A DNA stretch of 39,004 bases from contig CAZWCX010000068.1 of the NCBI GenBank assembly GCA_964632945.1, positions 1-39,004 on the forward strand, read 5' to 3'. This stretch comes from CAZWCX01 sp964632945. GTDB lineage: Bacteria > Planctomycetota > MHYJ01 > WSZJ01 > CAZWCX01. Below are positions 16,467 through 25,993 of the stretch, piece after piece (the stretch's first letter is position 1; each line of letters starts with the position of its first letter). The notes under the pieces were generated by a model that worked only from the letters and a program-made list of their open reading frames with translations, made no database searches and was not told the DNA's origin. A program made the position numbers and the translations under genes.

Positions 16467-19400
16467 GTGGATCACAACATCGACGTGACGTCGTCCTGGG
16501 CCAAGAGCGCCGTGGATTGGGTCAGCGAAGACATGGCGCGCGAGGCTGACATGCCGTTCGCGGCCCTCAAGGAATTCGCCCGGGCCTACTTCCGGCGCGT
16601 CGATGAGCGCTACAAGCGGCGCTTGAGCGTCCCCCAGGTCATTCTGCGCCTGGTCTCGCTTGCGACGTTCGCGGCGCAGCGGCGGGCGGACGAAACCAAG
16701 GTACGCGTGTTCGCCCCGGCGGAGAAGGGCCTCGATCCGTCCGACGACGTGGTCGTTCTCGAAACCTGCATGAGCGACCAGCGATTCATCGTGGACACCC
16801 TCCGCCTTTGCGCCTCCGAGCTCGGTCTCAAGGAAGTGGCCAGCGTCAACATCATCGTCAACGTGCGTCGGGACGCGGAGGGGAAGGTGCTTTCCGTGTC
16901 GAAGACCGAGGCCCCGGACCACGTGATCGAGTCGGTGACCCACTTCGTGCTGCTCGGCGCCAAAAACCCGGAAGTGTGCGACAAGCTCTTCGCGGAGGTC
17001 ACCACCCGGCTCTCCTCCGCCGCGCTGGCCGTCGGGGACTATCAACGCGTCCGGCGCATGCTGAAGGACTTCGCCAATTCCTACGAGTATCTGGCCCAGG
17101 TCGCCGGTTTCAAGCTGGCCAGCCCGGACGACCTCCGGGAGGCCACGCAGCTGCTGCAATGGCTCGTCGAGGACCACTTCCTGTTCATGGCGGGCGTAAG
17201 CATGCGATCGGGGCAGGGCGGTCCCCTCCAGGTGGAACCGACCGAGAGCCTCGGCACATGGTTCCGGTTCGCTTCCGAAGGCGATCCTCATCTGGCGGCC
17301 GCGAACCGCATGTTCACCGCCGAGGGGACGGCGATGCCGGTCATCCGCGCGCACAAGTCCGCGCACGACTCGCGCATGCACCGGTCGGGGAAGATCGACG
17401 TCTTCTATCTGCGCCGCTTCGACGATACCGGCGCGCCGGACGGTGGGGTCCTGATCTACGGCCTGTTCACCCGTCGCGCTTTCGTCACCCTGTTCAACAC
17501 CGTTCCCTACCTGCGACGGCGGCTCCAGCGCATGCTCGAGGTCGACGAGATCCGCCCGGCCAGCCATCTCTACAAGGGGACCATCAACGCCTTCAACGCC
17601 CTCCCGATCAACTATCTGTTCGAGGCCGGCGAGACCGACCTGCACGTGCTGGTCAAGAAGTGCCTCGACGCCGAAAGCAGCGGCGAAACCGCCACCCACA
17701 TCGACCTCGACCCCGAGCGGCATACCGCTTACGCCTTCGTGATCCTCGACAAGGAGTCGTTCACGGAGACGATCCTGGAAGGTGCACGCGACCTGCTCCT
17801 CCAGGAGTTGAAGGCCCAGGACTGCCAATACCAGGTCAACATGGGCCTCGGCGACATGGCCTCCATGCACTTCTACGTCACCGGCTGCCAGGTGGCCGAC
17901 GAGTCGTACGAAAAACCCCTGCACGAACGGATCATGGTCCTGTGCACTCCCTGGCGCGAACGATTGCGCCAGGCGCTGCGCGGAAAGTTCGACGAGGACA
18001 CCGCCAAGCGGCTCCATTCCACGTACATGGACGCCTTCCCGGAGAAGTACCACGTCGCGATGGAACCGGAACATGCCGTCGCCGACGTCGAACACCTCGA
18101 CGCGCTGACCACCACGGGTCAGATCCAGTTCGACATCCTCCCGGGGGAGCGCGACCAGGCTCGCGACGAGGTGCGCCTGCGGCTCTACCGGACCTCGAAC
18201 CTCTACCTGTCGGACATTCTGCCCATTCTCGACCACTTCGGGTTCCGCGTCCTCGACCAGGATCCGATCCAGGTGAAACTCCCGGATCGCACCGCGCTGC
18301 AGATCGACACGTTCCGGTTGCGGGTCGACCGTACCGCCGGGGAAGCCGACTACGTCGAGAACAAGGAGCGGCTCGTCAACGGCTTGCGCGCGGTGTTCGA
18401 GAAACGGATGGTCTCCGACCCCCTCAATCGGCTCATGGTGCGGCCCGGCCTCACCTGGGAAGACGTCGATGTCCTGCGCGCGTACCTGGGGTATTCGATG
18501 CAGCTGGGGCCGTTCTTCGCCGCCGACGTGGTCCACCGCGTCCTCTACGCCCACCCGATCCTGACCGGGGCGCTCGCCGACTATTACCAGGCGCGCTTCA
18601 ACCCGCACTTCGGGGCGGCCGACGATTCCACGCGCGGCATTCGCCGGGAGGCCGCCCGTCGCGCCGTGACCGAATCGCTCACCCGGATCACCGACGCCAC
18701 CGAGGACCGCGTCTTTCGCATCTTCCTCAATCTGATCGACGCGACGGTCCGCACGAACTTGTTCCGGACCGACCGCAGGGGGCACTACATCTCCTTCAAG
18801 TTCGACTGCTCCCTGCTCGAGAAATGCCCGGAACCGCGGCCGCTCTACGAGATTTACGTGCACCACGCGGAGATGGAGGGGGTCCATCTGCGCGGGGGAA
18901 GGGTCGCGCGCGGCGGCCTCCGTTGGAGCGACCGTCTGGAGGACTACCGGACCGAGATCTTCGGGCTCATGCGCACCCAGATGGTCAAGAACGTCCTGAT
19001 CGTGCCGGTCGGCGCCAAGGGCGGCTTCGTCGTCAAGGGCAAGCCCAAGGCCGGCCAGGACCGCAAGGCCTACGGCGACGCGATGTACGAGATCCTGATC
19101 CGCGGGCTCCTCGACCTCACGGACAACCGCGTCGAGGCCCAGGAGGTGCGCCCGAAGAACGTGATCGCCTACGACGAGTTCGACCCGTATCTCGTGGTCG
19201 CGGCGGACAAGGGAACCGCCCATCTCTCGGACACCGCCAATCGCATCAGCGCGGAGTACGGGCACTGGCTGGGGGATGCCTTCGCCAGCGGCGGGTCTGA
19301 CGGGTACGACCACAAGGTCGAAGGAATCACGGCGCGGGGCGCGTGGGCCTGCGTGCGGCACCACTTCCTGTCCATCGGAGTGGATCCGGACAAGGACGTC

Positions 19401-21293
19401 ATCCGCGTGGTCGGCATCGGCGACATGGCGGGCGACGTCTTCGGCAACGGCATGCTGCGCAGCCGGACCATCAAGCTGGTCGGGGCCTTCAACCACATGC
19501 ACGTGTTCCTGGATCCGGACCCGGACACCGAAAAGTCGTATCTGGAACGGGAGCGCATGTTCCGGCTCCCGCGCTCCTCCTGGGCGGACTATCGCAAGGA
19601 GGCCATCTCCAAGGGCGGCGGCGTCTGGCTGCGCACCGAGAAGTCGATCGCGCTCCCGCCCGCGCTCCGGGAGCTGCTCGGCACCGACCGCACCGAATGC
19701 AGCGGCGAGGAAGTGATTCGCATGCTGCTCATCGCCGACGTGGACCTGCTCTACAACGGCGGAATCGGGACGTACATCAAGGCGACCGACGAGGACAACC
19801 GCGAGGTCGGCGACAAGGCCAATGACGCGGTCCGCGTCAGCGCGCGCGACGTGCGCGCCCGCGTGATCGGGGAGGGCGGCAACCTGGGGATGACCCAAAA
19901 AGCCCGGATCGAATACTGTCTCAAGGGCGGTCGCTGCAACACCGACGCGATCGACAACTCGGGCGGCGTGGACCTGTCCGACCATGAGGTCAACCTCAAA
20001 ATCCTCTTCACCCCCGAAGTCGCCGCCGGCCGGATGAGCCTGCCCGCGCGCAACAAGCTGTTGCGCGACATTTGCCCGGTCGTCGACGAGATGGTCGTCG
20101 CCGACAACGACGCCCACGCCCTCATGCTCACCCTCGACGAGATCCGCTCCCGGCGGGACCCCTATTCCTTCGTCCGGGCGGTTGAGTTCCTCAGCGAACG
20201 CCGGATCATGCACCCGAAGATCGAGGGGTTGCCCAAGATCAGCGATCTGCAGGCCCGTACGCTGGCCAAGGGGTTCATGCGGCCGGAGTTGTCCAAGATC
20301 ACCGCCTTTTCGAAGATGTTCGTCTTCAACGACCTCGTGAAGATCGACGCGGAACGGATCCCGAGGCGGGAGCACCTGCTGCAACACTATTTCCCCGAGA
20401 TCGTGCTGGAGAAGTTCCGCGCGGGGATCGACCGACACATGCTGCGGCGCGAGATCCTCGCCACGGTGTGGAACAACCACATGCACACCTATGTCGGCGG
20501 GACCTTCTTCCCCGAGATGCTGCGGGATACCGAGCGCGGCGTCGCCGACGTCGCGCTCGCGTACAGCGCCGTGGACGGTTGGCTCGACGCCTTCTCGCTG
20601 CGGAAGCGGCTGCTCGCCCTCGGCGGCGTTTCGGTCACGGCGCAGTATGAAGGCCTGGTCACCCTGGAGGAGGGATTGCGCGAGGCGTCCGCATGGCTGC
20701 TTCACTTCCTCCCCGGGGATCAGCTCCACCAGAAGATCGGGGACGGCCAGAACCTGTTCGACCAGGGGGAGCCGTATCGCGAGGCCTGGTCCGCCGTCGT
20801 GGCGACCCTGCCGAACTCCGCGCCCTACGCGCAGAAGCGCGTGGAGAAGGACATGTCCGCCCTGTTGGGCGTTTCGCTGCCCCAGGAAATCGCGCGCGAA
20901 ATCGCGCTCTCCTGCCAGTGGGCAAAGGTCTTCCCCGTTCACGAGCTCGCCCGCAAGTGCGGATCGAGCGTCGCGGACGTGGCGCACACCTACCTCGCCT
21001 GCGGCCAGCAGACCGGCCTCAACGGGGTGATCTTCCGTATCGGCCGCCAACCGTCGACGGACCCGTGGGAGGCGCAGGCGCTGCGCAGTCTCCGCCAGGC
21101 GCTGCTGCGGACGCTCTACTCCCTGGCCGAACGGTGCCTCGAGCAGGGCCTGGAATCGACCATGAAGCGCGAGCCGGCCTTCCAGGCGGTGGGGGAGGAC
21201 ATTGCCCGCCTGCAGGCGACGGATGCGCCGATGCCGATCTCGGTGCTGGTCGTGCTGGCGGAGCGGCTGCACAAGGCCCTCGTGCGGTTGTAG
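16467..21293 (+). CDS. NAD-specific glutamate dehydrogenase, large (180 kDa class)
   Basis: This 1,608-residue enzyme is close in length to Pseudomonas GdhB and belongs to the large tetrameric class that oxidises glutamate to 2-oxoglutarate and ammonia with NAD. The long N-terminal half, ACT-like and regulatory in relatives, runs to about residue 750. The catalytic core includes GGLRWSDRLEDYRTEIFGL and MVKNVLIVPVGAKGGFVVKG with K851, then the NAD-binding Rossmann part with VGIGDMAGDVFGNGM (about 985-1000). The C-terminal helical domain is complete. GTG 16467 was chosen because GGAGGGG (16454-16460) lies 6 bases upstream; the frame extends 24 codons further without a good site. The 196-base gap upstream shows no clear promoter. 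A peptidase gene starts 3 bases after its stop. Confidence 0.95.
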   Translation: MDHNIDVTSSWAKSAVDWVSEDMAREADMPFAALKEFARAYFRRVDERYKRRLSVPQVILRLVSLATFAAQRRADETKVRVFAPAEKGLDPSDDVVVLETCMSDQRFIVDTLRLCASELGLKEVASVNIIVNVRRDAEGKVLSVSKTEAPDHVIESVTHFVLLGAKNPEVCDKLFAEVTTRLSSAALAVGDYQRVRRMLKDFANSYEYLAQVAGFKLASPDDLREATQLLQWLVEDHFLFMAGVSMRSGQGGPLQVEPTESLGTWFRFASEGDPHLAAANRMFTAEGTAMPVIRAHKSAHDSRMHRSGKIDVFYLRRFDDTGAPDGGVLIYGLFTRRAFVTLFNTVPYLRRRLQRMLEVDEIRPASHLYKGTINAFNALPINYLFEAGETDLHVLVKKCLDAESSGETATHIDLDPERHTAYAFVILDKESFTETILEGARDLLLQELKAQDCQYQVNMGLGDMASMHFYVTGCQVADESYEKPLHERIMVLCTPWRERLRQALRGKFDEDTAKRLHSTYMDAFPEKYHVAMEPEHAVADVEHLDALTTTGQIQFDILPGERDQARDEVRLRLYRTSNLYLSDILPILDHFGFRVLDQDPIQVKLPDRTALQIDTFRLRVDRTAGEADYVENKERLVNGLRAVFEKRMVSDPLNRLMVRPGLTWEDVDVLRAYLGYSMQLGPFFAADVVHRVLYAHPILTGALADYYQARFNPHFGAADDSTRGIRREAARRAVTESLTRITDATEDRVFRIFLNLIDATVRTNLFRTDRRGHYISFKFDCSLLEKCPEPRPLYEIYVHHAEMEGVHLRGGRVARGGLRWSDRLEDYRTEIFGLMRTQMVKNVLIVPVGAKGGFVVKGKPKAGQDRKAYGDAMYEILIRGLLDLTDNRVEAQEVRPKNVIAYDEFDPYLVVAADKGTAHLSDTANRISAEYGHWLGDAFASGGSDGYDHKVEGITARGAWACVRHHFLSIGVDPDKDVIRVVGIGDMAGDVFGNGMLRSRTIKLVGAFNHMHVFLDPDPDTEKSYLERERMFRLPRSSWADYRKEAISKGGGVWLRTEKSIALPPALRELLGTDRTECSGEEVIRMLLIADVDLLYNGGIGTYIKATDEDNREVGDKANDAVRVSARDVRARVIGEGGNLGMTQKARIEYCLKGGRCNTDAIDNSGGVDLSDHEVNLKILFTPEVAAGRMSLPARNKLLRDICPVVDEMVVADNDAHALMLTLDEIRSRRDPYSFVRAVEFLSERRIMHPKIEGLPKISDLQARTLAKGFMRPELSKITAFSKMFVFNDLVKIDAERIPRREHLLQHYFPEIVLEKFRAGIDRHMLRREILATVWNNHMHTYVGGTFFPEMLRDTERGVADVALAYSAVDGWLDAFSLRKRLLALGGVSVTAQYEGLVTLEEGLREASAWLLHFLPGDQLHQKIGDGQNLFDQGEPYREAWSAVVATLPNSAPYAQKRVEKDMSALLGVSLPQEIAREIALSCQWAKVFPVHELARKCGSSVADVAHTYLACGQQTGLNGVIFRIGRQPSTDPWEAQALRSLRQALLRTLYSLAERCLEQGLESTMKREPAFQAVGEDIARLQATDAPMPISVLVVLAERLHKALVRL

Positions 21294-21296
21294 GGC

Positions 21297-22304
21297 ATGC
21301 CCAACGACACGATCACGGTCGTCGACGGTCTTCTCGTGGGCCATGCCCACGACGAAGCGGGGTGCACCGGCTGTTCCGTGGTGCTGTTTCCCGGTGCCGC
21401 CGAGGTGGCGGTCGACGCGCGCGGGAGCGCGCCGGGAACGTACGATACGGAGTCGCTCGGTCCCACCAAGGCCTTCACGCGCAAATACGCCGTGTTTTTC
21501 GCCGGGCGGAGCGTCTACGGCCTCGACGTGGCCCCGGGGATCCGCCGGTTCCTCGAAGAGAAGGGGTGGGGCTGGAACAGTCCGCTCGGATTCCTGGCCG
21601 GGATGACGGGGGCGATCCTGTTCGACGCGATCGGCAACGTGTCGCGCCGTCCGGGACCGGAAATGGGACATGCCGCGTGCCTGGCGGGGTCGAACGATCC
21701 GGTTCCGGAAGGAAACGTGGGGGCGGGCGCGGGCGCGACGGTGGGCAAGTTCGGCGAGTGGCGCCAGCGGATGAAGGGGGGGCTCGGTTCCAGCGGTGTG
21801 CGGCTGTCCAACGGGCTTGCCGTCGGCGCCCTGGTGGTGGTCAACGCCGTGGGCAACGTCGTGGACCCGGCGACCGGCCGGACGGTCGCGGGCGTACGCC
21901 GGGACGGAGGCGGATTCGTGGACTGGGAGGAGCGCGTGGGGATGGGCGCGGGTCCGCAGTCGACCGAGCGCGGCACCACGATCGGGATTGTCGCCACGAA
22001 CGCCCGGCTCTCCCACAAGAGCGTGATGAAGATGTCCGAAATCGCCCACGACGGACTCGCGCGGTCCGTTCGTCCCGCGCACCTCACCGGGGACGGCGAC
22101 ACGATCTTCGCCGCGGCCACCGGCACTCGGGTGCTGGAGGATCTGGCGGAGCCGCGCCATCCCGAATGGCCCGACAAGTTCTCGCCCAACTGGGTGGACG
22201 TCCTTTCGCAACTCGCCGCCACCCAGGTGGAGCGGGCGGTGCTGCGGGCCATTCGCGCGGCGCGGGGTGTTCACGGGGTCCCTGCCGCCGCGGACCTGCC
22301 ATGA
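21297..22304 (+). CDS. P1/S58-family (DmpA-like) self-cleaving peptidase
   Basis: The 335-residue protein matches the DmpA/BapA/NylC family of N-terminal nucleophile hydrolases. These cut themselves once and then act as aminopeptidases on small or beta-amino peptides, or as amide hydrolases. The N-terminal part has GHAHDEAGCTGCSVVLFP. The nucleophile region reads RGTTIGIVATNARL; by comparison with NylC, cleavage is expected between G226 and T227, giving a threonine nucleophile. GNVGAGAGATVGKF (about 139-152) is another family block. The start lies 3 bases after the glutamate dehydrogenase stop, and the stop overlaps the next start (ATGA), so all three genes are probably coupled. There is no signal peptide. 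The substrate is unknown; a role in feeding amino acids to the dehydrogenase is only a guess. Confidence 0.9.
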   Translation: MPNDTITVVDGLLVGHAHDEAGCTGCSVVLFPGAAEVAVDARGSAPGTYDTESLGPTKAFTRKYAVFFAGRSVYGLDVAPGIRRFLEEKGWGWNSPLGFLAGMTGAILFDAIGNVSRRPGPEMGHAACLAGSNDPVPEGNVGAGAGATVGKFGEWRQRMKGGLGSSGVRLSNGLAVGALVVVNAVGNVVDPATGRTVAGVRRDGGGFVDWEERVGMGAGPQSTERGTTIGIVATNARLSHKSVMKMSEIAHDGLARSVRPAHLTGDGDTIFAAATGTRVLEDLAEPRHPEWPDKFSPNWVDVLSQLAATQVERAVLRAIRAARGVHGVPAAADLP

Positions 22305-23800
22305 CCGCCGCCTCCTCCCGGGTCCGCTGGGGCCGCCGGGTCGCCGCCGCCCTGTTCCTCGTCGCGGCCATCCTCCTCGTGCGTCCGATCTGCCACCTCA
22401 CGGCCGTCAAGATGCGCGACCTCGACGAACGCGAGCCCGTTCCCGCCGGGTTCGCCGACGACGTCTCCCGTCTCTCCCGCACGGCGGTGCGGGAGGTGTG
22501 GTCCGTGCCCGCCGACCGGGAGCAGGCCGAACGCGAGCTCTCCGCCCTGCTGGGCCGGGCGCGCGCGGAAGGCCTGCCCGTCAGCATCGCCGGCGCCCGC
22601 CACAGCATGGGCGGACACACGATCGCCCCCGGCGGCATCGTGATCGACATGACCCCCCTCCGGAACATGCAGTACGACGAGGCGACCGGGCGCATTCGCG
22701 TGGAATCCGGCGCCACCTGGAGCGAAGTCCTTCGCCATCTCAATCCCCGCGGACGATCGGTCCGGGTCATGCAGGCCTTCAGCTCGTTCACCATCGGCGG
22801 CTCGCTCAGCGTGAATGGTCACGGCTGGCAGCACGACCAGCCGCCGATCTCCTCCAGCGTCGTGTCCGTCCGGCTCCTTCGGGCCGACGGCGCCCTGGTC
22901 CGGCTGAGCCGAACGGAGGAGCCCGAGTGGTTCGCCCTGGTCCTCGGCGGCTACGGCCTCTTCGGGATCATTCTGGAAGCCGAACTGGAAACCGTCCCGG
23001 ACGAGCGCTACCGGCACGAGCGCGTCCTGATCCCCACCGCCCGCTACCTCGAGGCGTATGCCGAGCAGGTCGTGCGCGGCAGGAACGTCCGCCTCTCCTA
23101 CGGGCGCCTGCGCGTGGACTCCAGCGGGTTCCTCGAGGATGCGATCCTCAACCGGTTCATCCTCGACGAATCCGGAGACGCCTCGCCTCTGCCGCTGGGC
23201 GAACCGGGCCTGGCCCGGTTGCAACGCGCCGTCTTCCGCGGCTCCCAGGGGAGCGAGTACGGGAAGAAACTCCGTTGGGACGCGGAGACGCGTCTGGAGG
23301 AGTACCTCACCGAGCGGATCTCGTCGCGGAATCAGCTTCTGTACTATGAGGTGGAGCCGATCGCCAACCGCTCCTCGGACACCACCGACCTCCTGCACGA
23401 GTATTTCCTGCCGGAGTCGTCGTTTCACGGGTTCGTCGCCGCCATGCAGGAGATCATCCCGCGGCACGGCGGCGACTTGCTGAACGTGACGGTGCGGAAT
23501 GTGGCCGCGGACCGGGATTCGTATCTTCGGTACGCGGAAACCGACGTCTTCGCGTTCGTCCTGCTGTTCACCAGCGAGCGTTCGGAAGCGGGGGAGGCGA
23601 GGATGCAGGCGATGACCCGGGAGCTGGTGGATTCCTGCATTCGGCTGCGTGGGCGGTTCTACCTGCCGTACCGGCTCCATTACACACGGGAGCAGCTGCA
23701 CGCTGCCTATCCTCAGGCCCGTGCGTTCTTCGCGGCGAAGCGGCGGCTGGATCCCGAGGAGCGCTTTCAGAACCAGTTCTACCGGACCTACGGGCGCTGA
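22301..23800 (+). CDS. Membrane-anchored FAD-binding oxidoreductase (VAO family)
   Basis: The 499-residue product has a single N-terminal transmembrane helix (about 12-31) followed by a vanillyl-alcohol-oxidase-type FAD domain. The FAD block VSIAGARHSMGGHTIAPGG (H101) and FSSFTIGGSLSVNGHGWQ match the family that includes sugar-lactone oxidases and DprE1. The C-terminal part resembles the D-arabinono-lactone-oxidase-like cap and ends in LDPEERFQNQFYRTYG, a common ending in these enzymes. The substrate is unknown. Its ATG overlaps the peptidase stop as ATGA. Its 3' end overlaps the convergent methyltransferase gene by 13 bases. Confidence 0.88.
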   Translation: MTAASSRVRWGRRVAAALFLVAAILLVRPICHLTAVKMRDLDEREPVPAGFADDVSRLSRTAVREVWSVPADREQAERELSALLGRARAEGLPVSIAGARHSMGGHTIAPGGIVIDMTPLRNMQYDEATGRIRVESGATWSEVLRHLNPRGRSVRVMQAFSSFTIGGSLSVNGHGWQHDQPPISSSVVSVRLLRADGALVRLSRTEEPEWFALVLGGYGLFGIILEAELETVPDERYRHERVLIPTARYLEAYAEQVVRGRNVRLSYGRLRVDSSGFLEDAILNRFILDESGDASPLPLGEPGLARLQRAVFRGSQGSEYGKKLRWDAETRLEEYLTERISSRNQLLYYEVEPIANRSSDTTDLLHEYFLPESSFHGFVAAMQEIIPRHGGDLLNVTVRNVAADRDSYLRYAETDVFAFVLLFTSERSEAGEARMQAMTRELVDSCIRLRGRFYLPYRLHYTREQLHAAYPQARAFFAAKRRLDPEERFQNQFYRTYGR

Positions 23801-24543
23801 GCCTCCGGCTGTCGCTGGCGCATCGCTTCGCCGAGGACGATCGCCGCGGCATGGGAGAGCGGGAGAGAGGTCGCCTCGCTCGAGGGCATGGGGATCGTGA
23901 GGAAGTCGTCGCACTCCTCGCGGACGGCCGCCGACAGCCCCCGTTTCTCCCCGCCCACGGCGAGGAGGGCGGGGGCGCGCAAGTCGGCGCGATAAAGGGT
24001 GGTCCGCACTCCGGCCAAGCACCCCCACAGGCGCACGCCCAGCTTCTTCAGCGCCGCGAGCGAGTCCCGTTCCCGGTCGAGCCGGACGACCGGAAAGCGC
24101 TCGAACGCGCCGGAGGAGGCGCGGCTGAGCGCGGCGCCGTCGAAGTCCCAGACGTGCTTCTTGACCAGCACGCCGTGACCGCCGAGGGCCTCCGAGGTGC
24201 GAATGACGTATCCCAGGTTGCGGGCGTCCTCCACCCCTTCGAGCAAGAGCAGCAGAGGCGGGCGGGAGGAGTCCGTTTGCAGCCGGCGGACGAGGTCGTC
24301 GAAGGGGGTGGGGGGCCGCGGGGTGCAGACCGCGAGAACGCCGCCGTGCGTGACCCCCCCGGCCATTCCGTCGAGTTCCCGGGACGACACGCGCTTGACG
24401 GGAACCGAGAGGGCTTCGGCCGCGCGCAGGACCTCTTCCACCTTCTCTGCATGGGCCGACTCGTTGACGAGGACGCACTCGAAGCGGCGCACGCGGGCCT
24501 TGAGCGCTGCGAGGATGCTGATCTTGCCTTCGAGGGTCTCCAT
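23788..24543 (-). CDS. TrmH/SpoU-family RNA 2'-O-methyltransferase
   Basis: A 251-residue SPOUT-class enzyme expected to methylate a ribose in tRNA or rRNA with SAM. The N-terminal RNA-binding L30e-like domain begins EGKISILAALKAR. Motif 1 is ARNLGYVIRTSEALG with N109 and R115; motif 2 is VGGEKRGLS with E199. Motif 3 normally reads SLNVS and here is SLPLS (226-230), so the conserved asparagine is proline. ATG 24543 has GGAG 8 bases upstream; nine extra residues are possible at 24570. It lies 93 bases after tyrS on the same strand, with a strong hairpin between. The target nucleotide cannot be told. Confidence 0.88.
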   Translation of the reverse strand: METLEGKISILAALKARVRRFECVLVNESAHAEKVEEVLRAAEALSVPVKRVSSRELDGMAGGVTHGGVLAVCTPRPPTPFDDLVRRLQTDSSRPPLLLLLEGVEDARNLGYVIRTSEALGGHGVLVKKHVWDFDGAALSRASSGAFERFPVVRLDRERDSLAALKKLGVRLWGCLAGVRTTLYRADLRAPALLAVGGEKRGLSAAVREECDDFLTIPMPSSEATSLPLSHAAAIVLGEAMRQRQPEAQRP

Positions 24544-24591
24544 CGGTGCGGCTCCGGAGTCCGGGGGCACAGGGCGCGGGAGTTGCCCGGA

Positions 24592-24629
24592 GCCGGACCG
24601 TGATCCCCGGTTTCGGGCGACGGTCCGGC
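24592..24629 (-). terminator. Nested hairpin between tyrS and the methyltransferase
   Basis: Ten-base arms GCCGGACCGT (24592-24601) and ACGGTCCGGC (24620-24629) pair perfectly. Their 18-base loop holds a second stem, CCCG-GTTT-CGGG (24606-24617). It starts 7 bases after the tyrS stop. No T-run follows, so it may be a terminator, a partial terminator or a processing site. Confidence 0.5.
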
Positions 24630-24636
24630 GGCCGAG

Positions 24637-25929
24637 CTACCGGAATCGCAACAGGGCGTAGTTCCGCTTTCCCGCGCGCAACACGCACACGGTGTCGGAC
24701 GCCAGATCCGCGGGGCCGAGCCGGCGTTCGAGACCGCCTTCGTTTCGCGTGTTGTTGACGTAGACGCCCCCATCGGTGATCAATTGCCGGGCTTGGCTCT
24801 TGGATTTCGCCAGCTTGACGTTCACCAGCGCGTCGATGAGCAGGATGCCGGCGTCGAGTTCCGCGCGCGGCAACTCCAGCGAGGGGACGTCCGCGAAGAT
24901 GACGCCGAGCGTGGCATCGTCGAGCTGCTCGACCCTCGCGTTTTCGAACAGCACGGCCGTGGCCCGCTCGGCGATCCGCAGGCCTTCCTCTCCGCGCACC
25001 ATGCGCGTGACCTCCCGCGCCAGGGTGCGCTGCGCCTCGCGCTTCTCGGGGCGCCGGGCCACTTCCTGCTCGAGGTCGGCGATTCCCTCCAGGGGGAGAA
25101 AGGTGAAGATCTTGAGGTAGCGGACGGCATCCGCGTCCGCGGTGCGCACGAAGTACTGGTAGAAATCGAAATGGCTGGTGCGATGGGCGCCCAACCACAG
25201 GGCGCCCTTCTCGCTCTTGCCGAACTTGCGGCCGGAGGAATCGAGGATGAGCGGCAGGGTGAGTCCGAAGGCCGCGCGCGCGTCGGGGCCGGCCTTGCGA
25301 CGGATGAGATCGATGCCGGCGGTGATGTTCCCCCATTGGTCGGAGCCGCCGATCTGCAGCCGGCAGCCGAAGCGGTCGTAGAGATGCCAGAAGTCCCACG
25401 ACTGGAGGAGCATGTAGGAAAACTCGGTGAAGGAAATGCCGGTCTCGCTCTCGATGCGCTGTTTGACCGACTCCTTGGCGAGCATGGCGTTGACGGTGAA
25501 ATGCTTGCCGATGTCGCGCAGGAACTCGATCAGGCTGACGGCCCCGATCCAGTCGGCATTGTTCAGGATGCGGGCGGGGTTCGGCTTGGCCTCGAAGTCG
25601 AGCAAGGTTTCGAGGTCGCGTCGGATGCCCGCCAGATTGCGCGCCAGCGTGTCCGGATCCAGGAGATTGCGTTCCTCGGACTTGCCGGAGGGATCGCCGA
25701 TCATGCCGGTGGCGCCCCCGACGATCGCGATCGGGGTATGACCGGCGCGCTGCGCGCGCGCGAGGGCGAGCAGCGGCACCAGGTTGCCGATGTGCAGGGT
25801 GTCCGCCGAGGGGTCGAAGCCCGCGTAGAGGACGAACGGACTCGCGAGCATGGCCGGGCCCAGATCGGGGGAGGTGACCTGGTGGATCAAGCCGCGGGCG
25901 CCGAGGTCGGCCGCGAAATCGAGAGTCAT
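24637..25929 (-). CDS. tyrS: Tyrosyl-tRNA synthetase
   Basis: The 430-residue class I synthetase charges tRNA-Tyr. The HIGH-type motif is HIGN (46-49) in PSADTLHIGNLVPL, and the KMSKS-type motif is KFGKS (235-239). The tyrosine pocket blocks YAGFDPSADTLH and QIGGSDQWGNI are intact, and an S4 RNA-binding domain closes the protein (about 365-430, SKSQARQLITDGGVYVN). Length and motifs fit bacterial TyrRS of the E. coli type. ATG 25929 lies after AAAGG on the minus strand; the frame extends 22 codons further with no family resemblance. It is divergent from the RluA-type gene, with 64 bases between the starts. Confidence 0.97.
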   Translation of the reverse strand: MTLDFAADLGARGLIHQVTSPDLGPAMLASPFVLYAGFDPSADTLHIGNLVPLLALARAQRAGHTPIAIVGGATGMIGDPSGKSEERNLLDPDTLARNLAGIRRDLETLLDFEAKPNPARILNNADWIGAVSLIEFLRDIGKHFTVNAMLAKESVKQRIESETGISFTEFSYMLLQSWDFWHLYDRFGCRLQIGGSDQWGNITAGIDLIRRKAGPDARAAFGLTLPLILDSSGRKFGKSEKGALWLGAHRTSHFDFYQYFVRTADADAVRYLKIFTFLPLEGIADLEQEVARRPEKREAQRTLAREVTRMVRGEEGLRIAERATAVLFENARVEQLDDATLGVIFADVPSLELPRAELDAGILLIDALVNVKLAKSKSQARQLITDGGVYVNNTRNEGGLERRLGPADLASDTVCVLRAGKRNYALLRFR

Positions 25930-25981
25930 CGAGGGACCTTTCGTGGACGGGGAAACCGTGGCGGCGGCCCCCGAGCGCCCG

Positions 25982-25987
25982 TAGAAT
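25982..25987 (+). promoter_or_regulatory. Candidate -10 box placing transcription start at the ATG
   Basis: TAGAAT at 25982-25987 matches the -10 consensus at 5 of 6 positions and ends 7 bases before the ATG at 25994, about where RNA would start. No convincing -35 is seen. If real, the message would be leaderless. Confidence 0.3.
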
Positions 25988-25993
25988 GCGCTC

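Noticed and set aside
16260..22274. A 2,004-codon open frame antisense to the glutamate dehydrogenase, and similar long frames at 1609-5565 and 22271-26614 (minus strand).
   Set aside because: These run opposite to well-supported genes and carry no family motifs. In GC-rich coding DNA the complementary frame often lacks stop codons.
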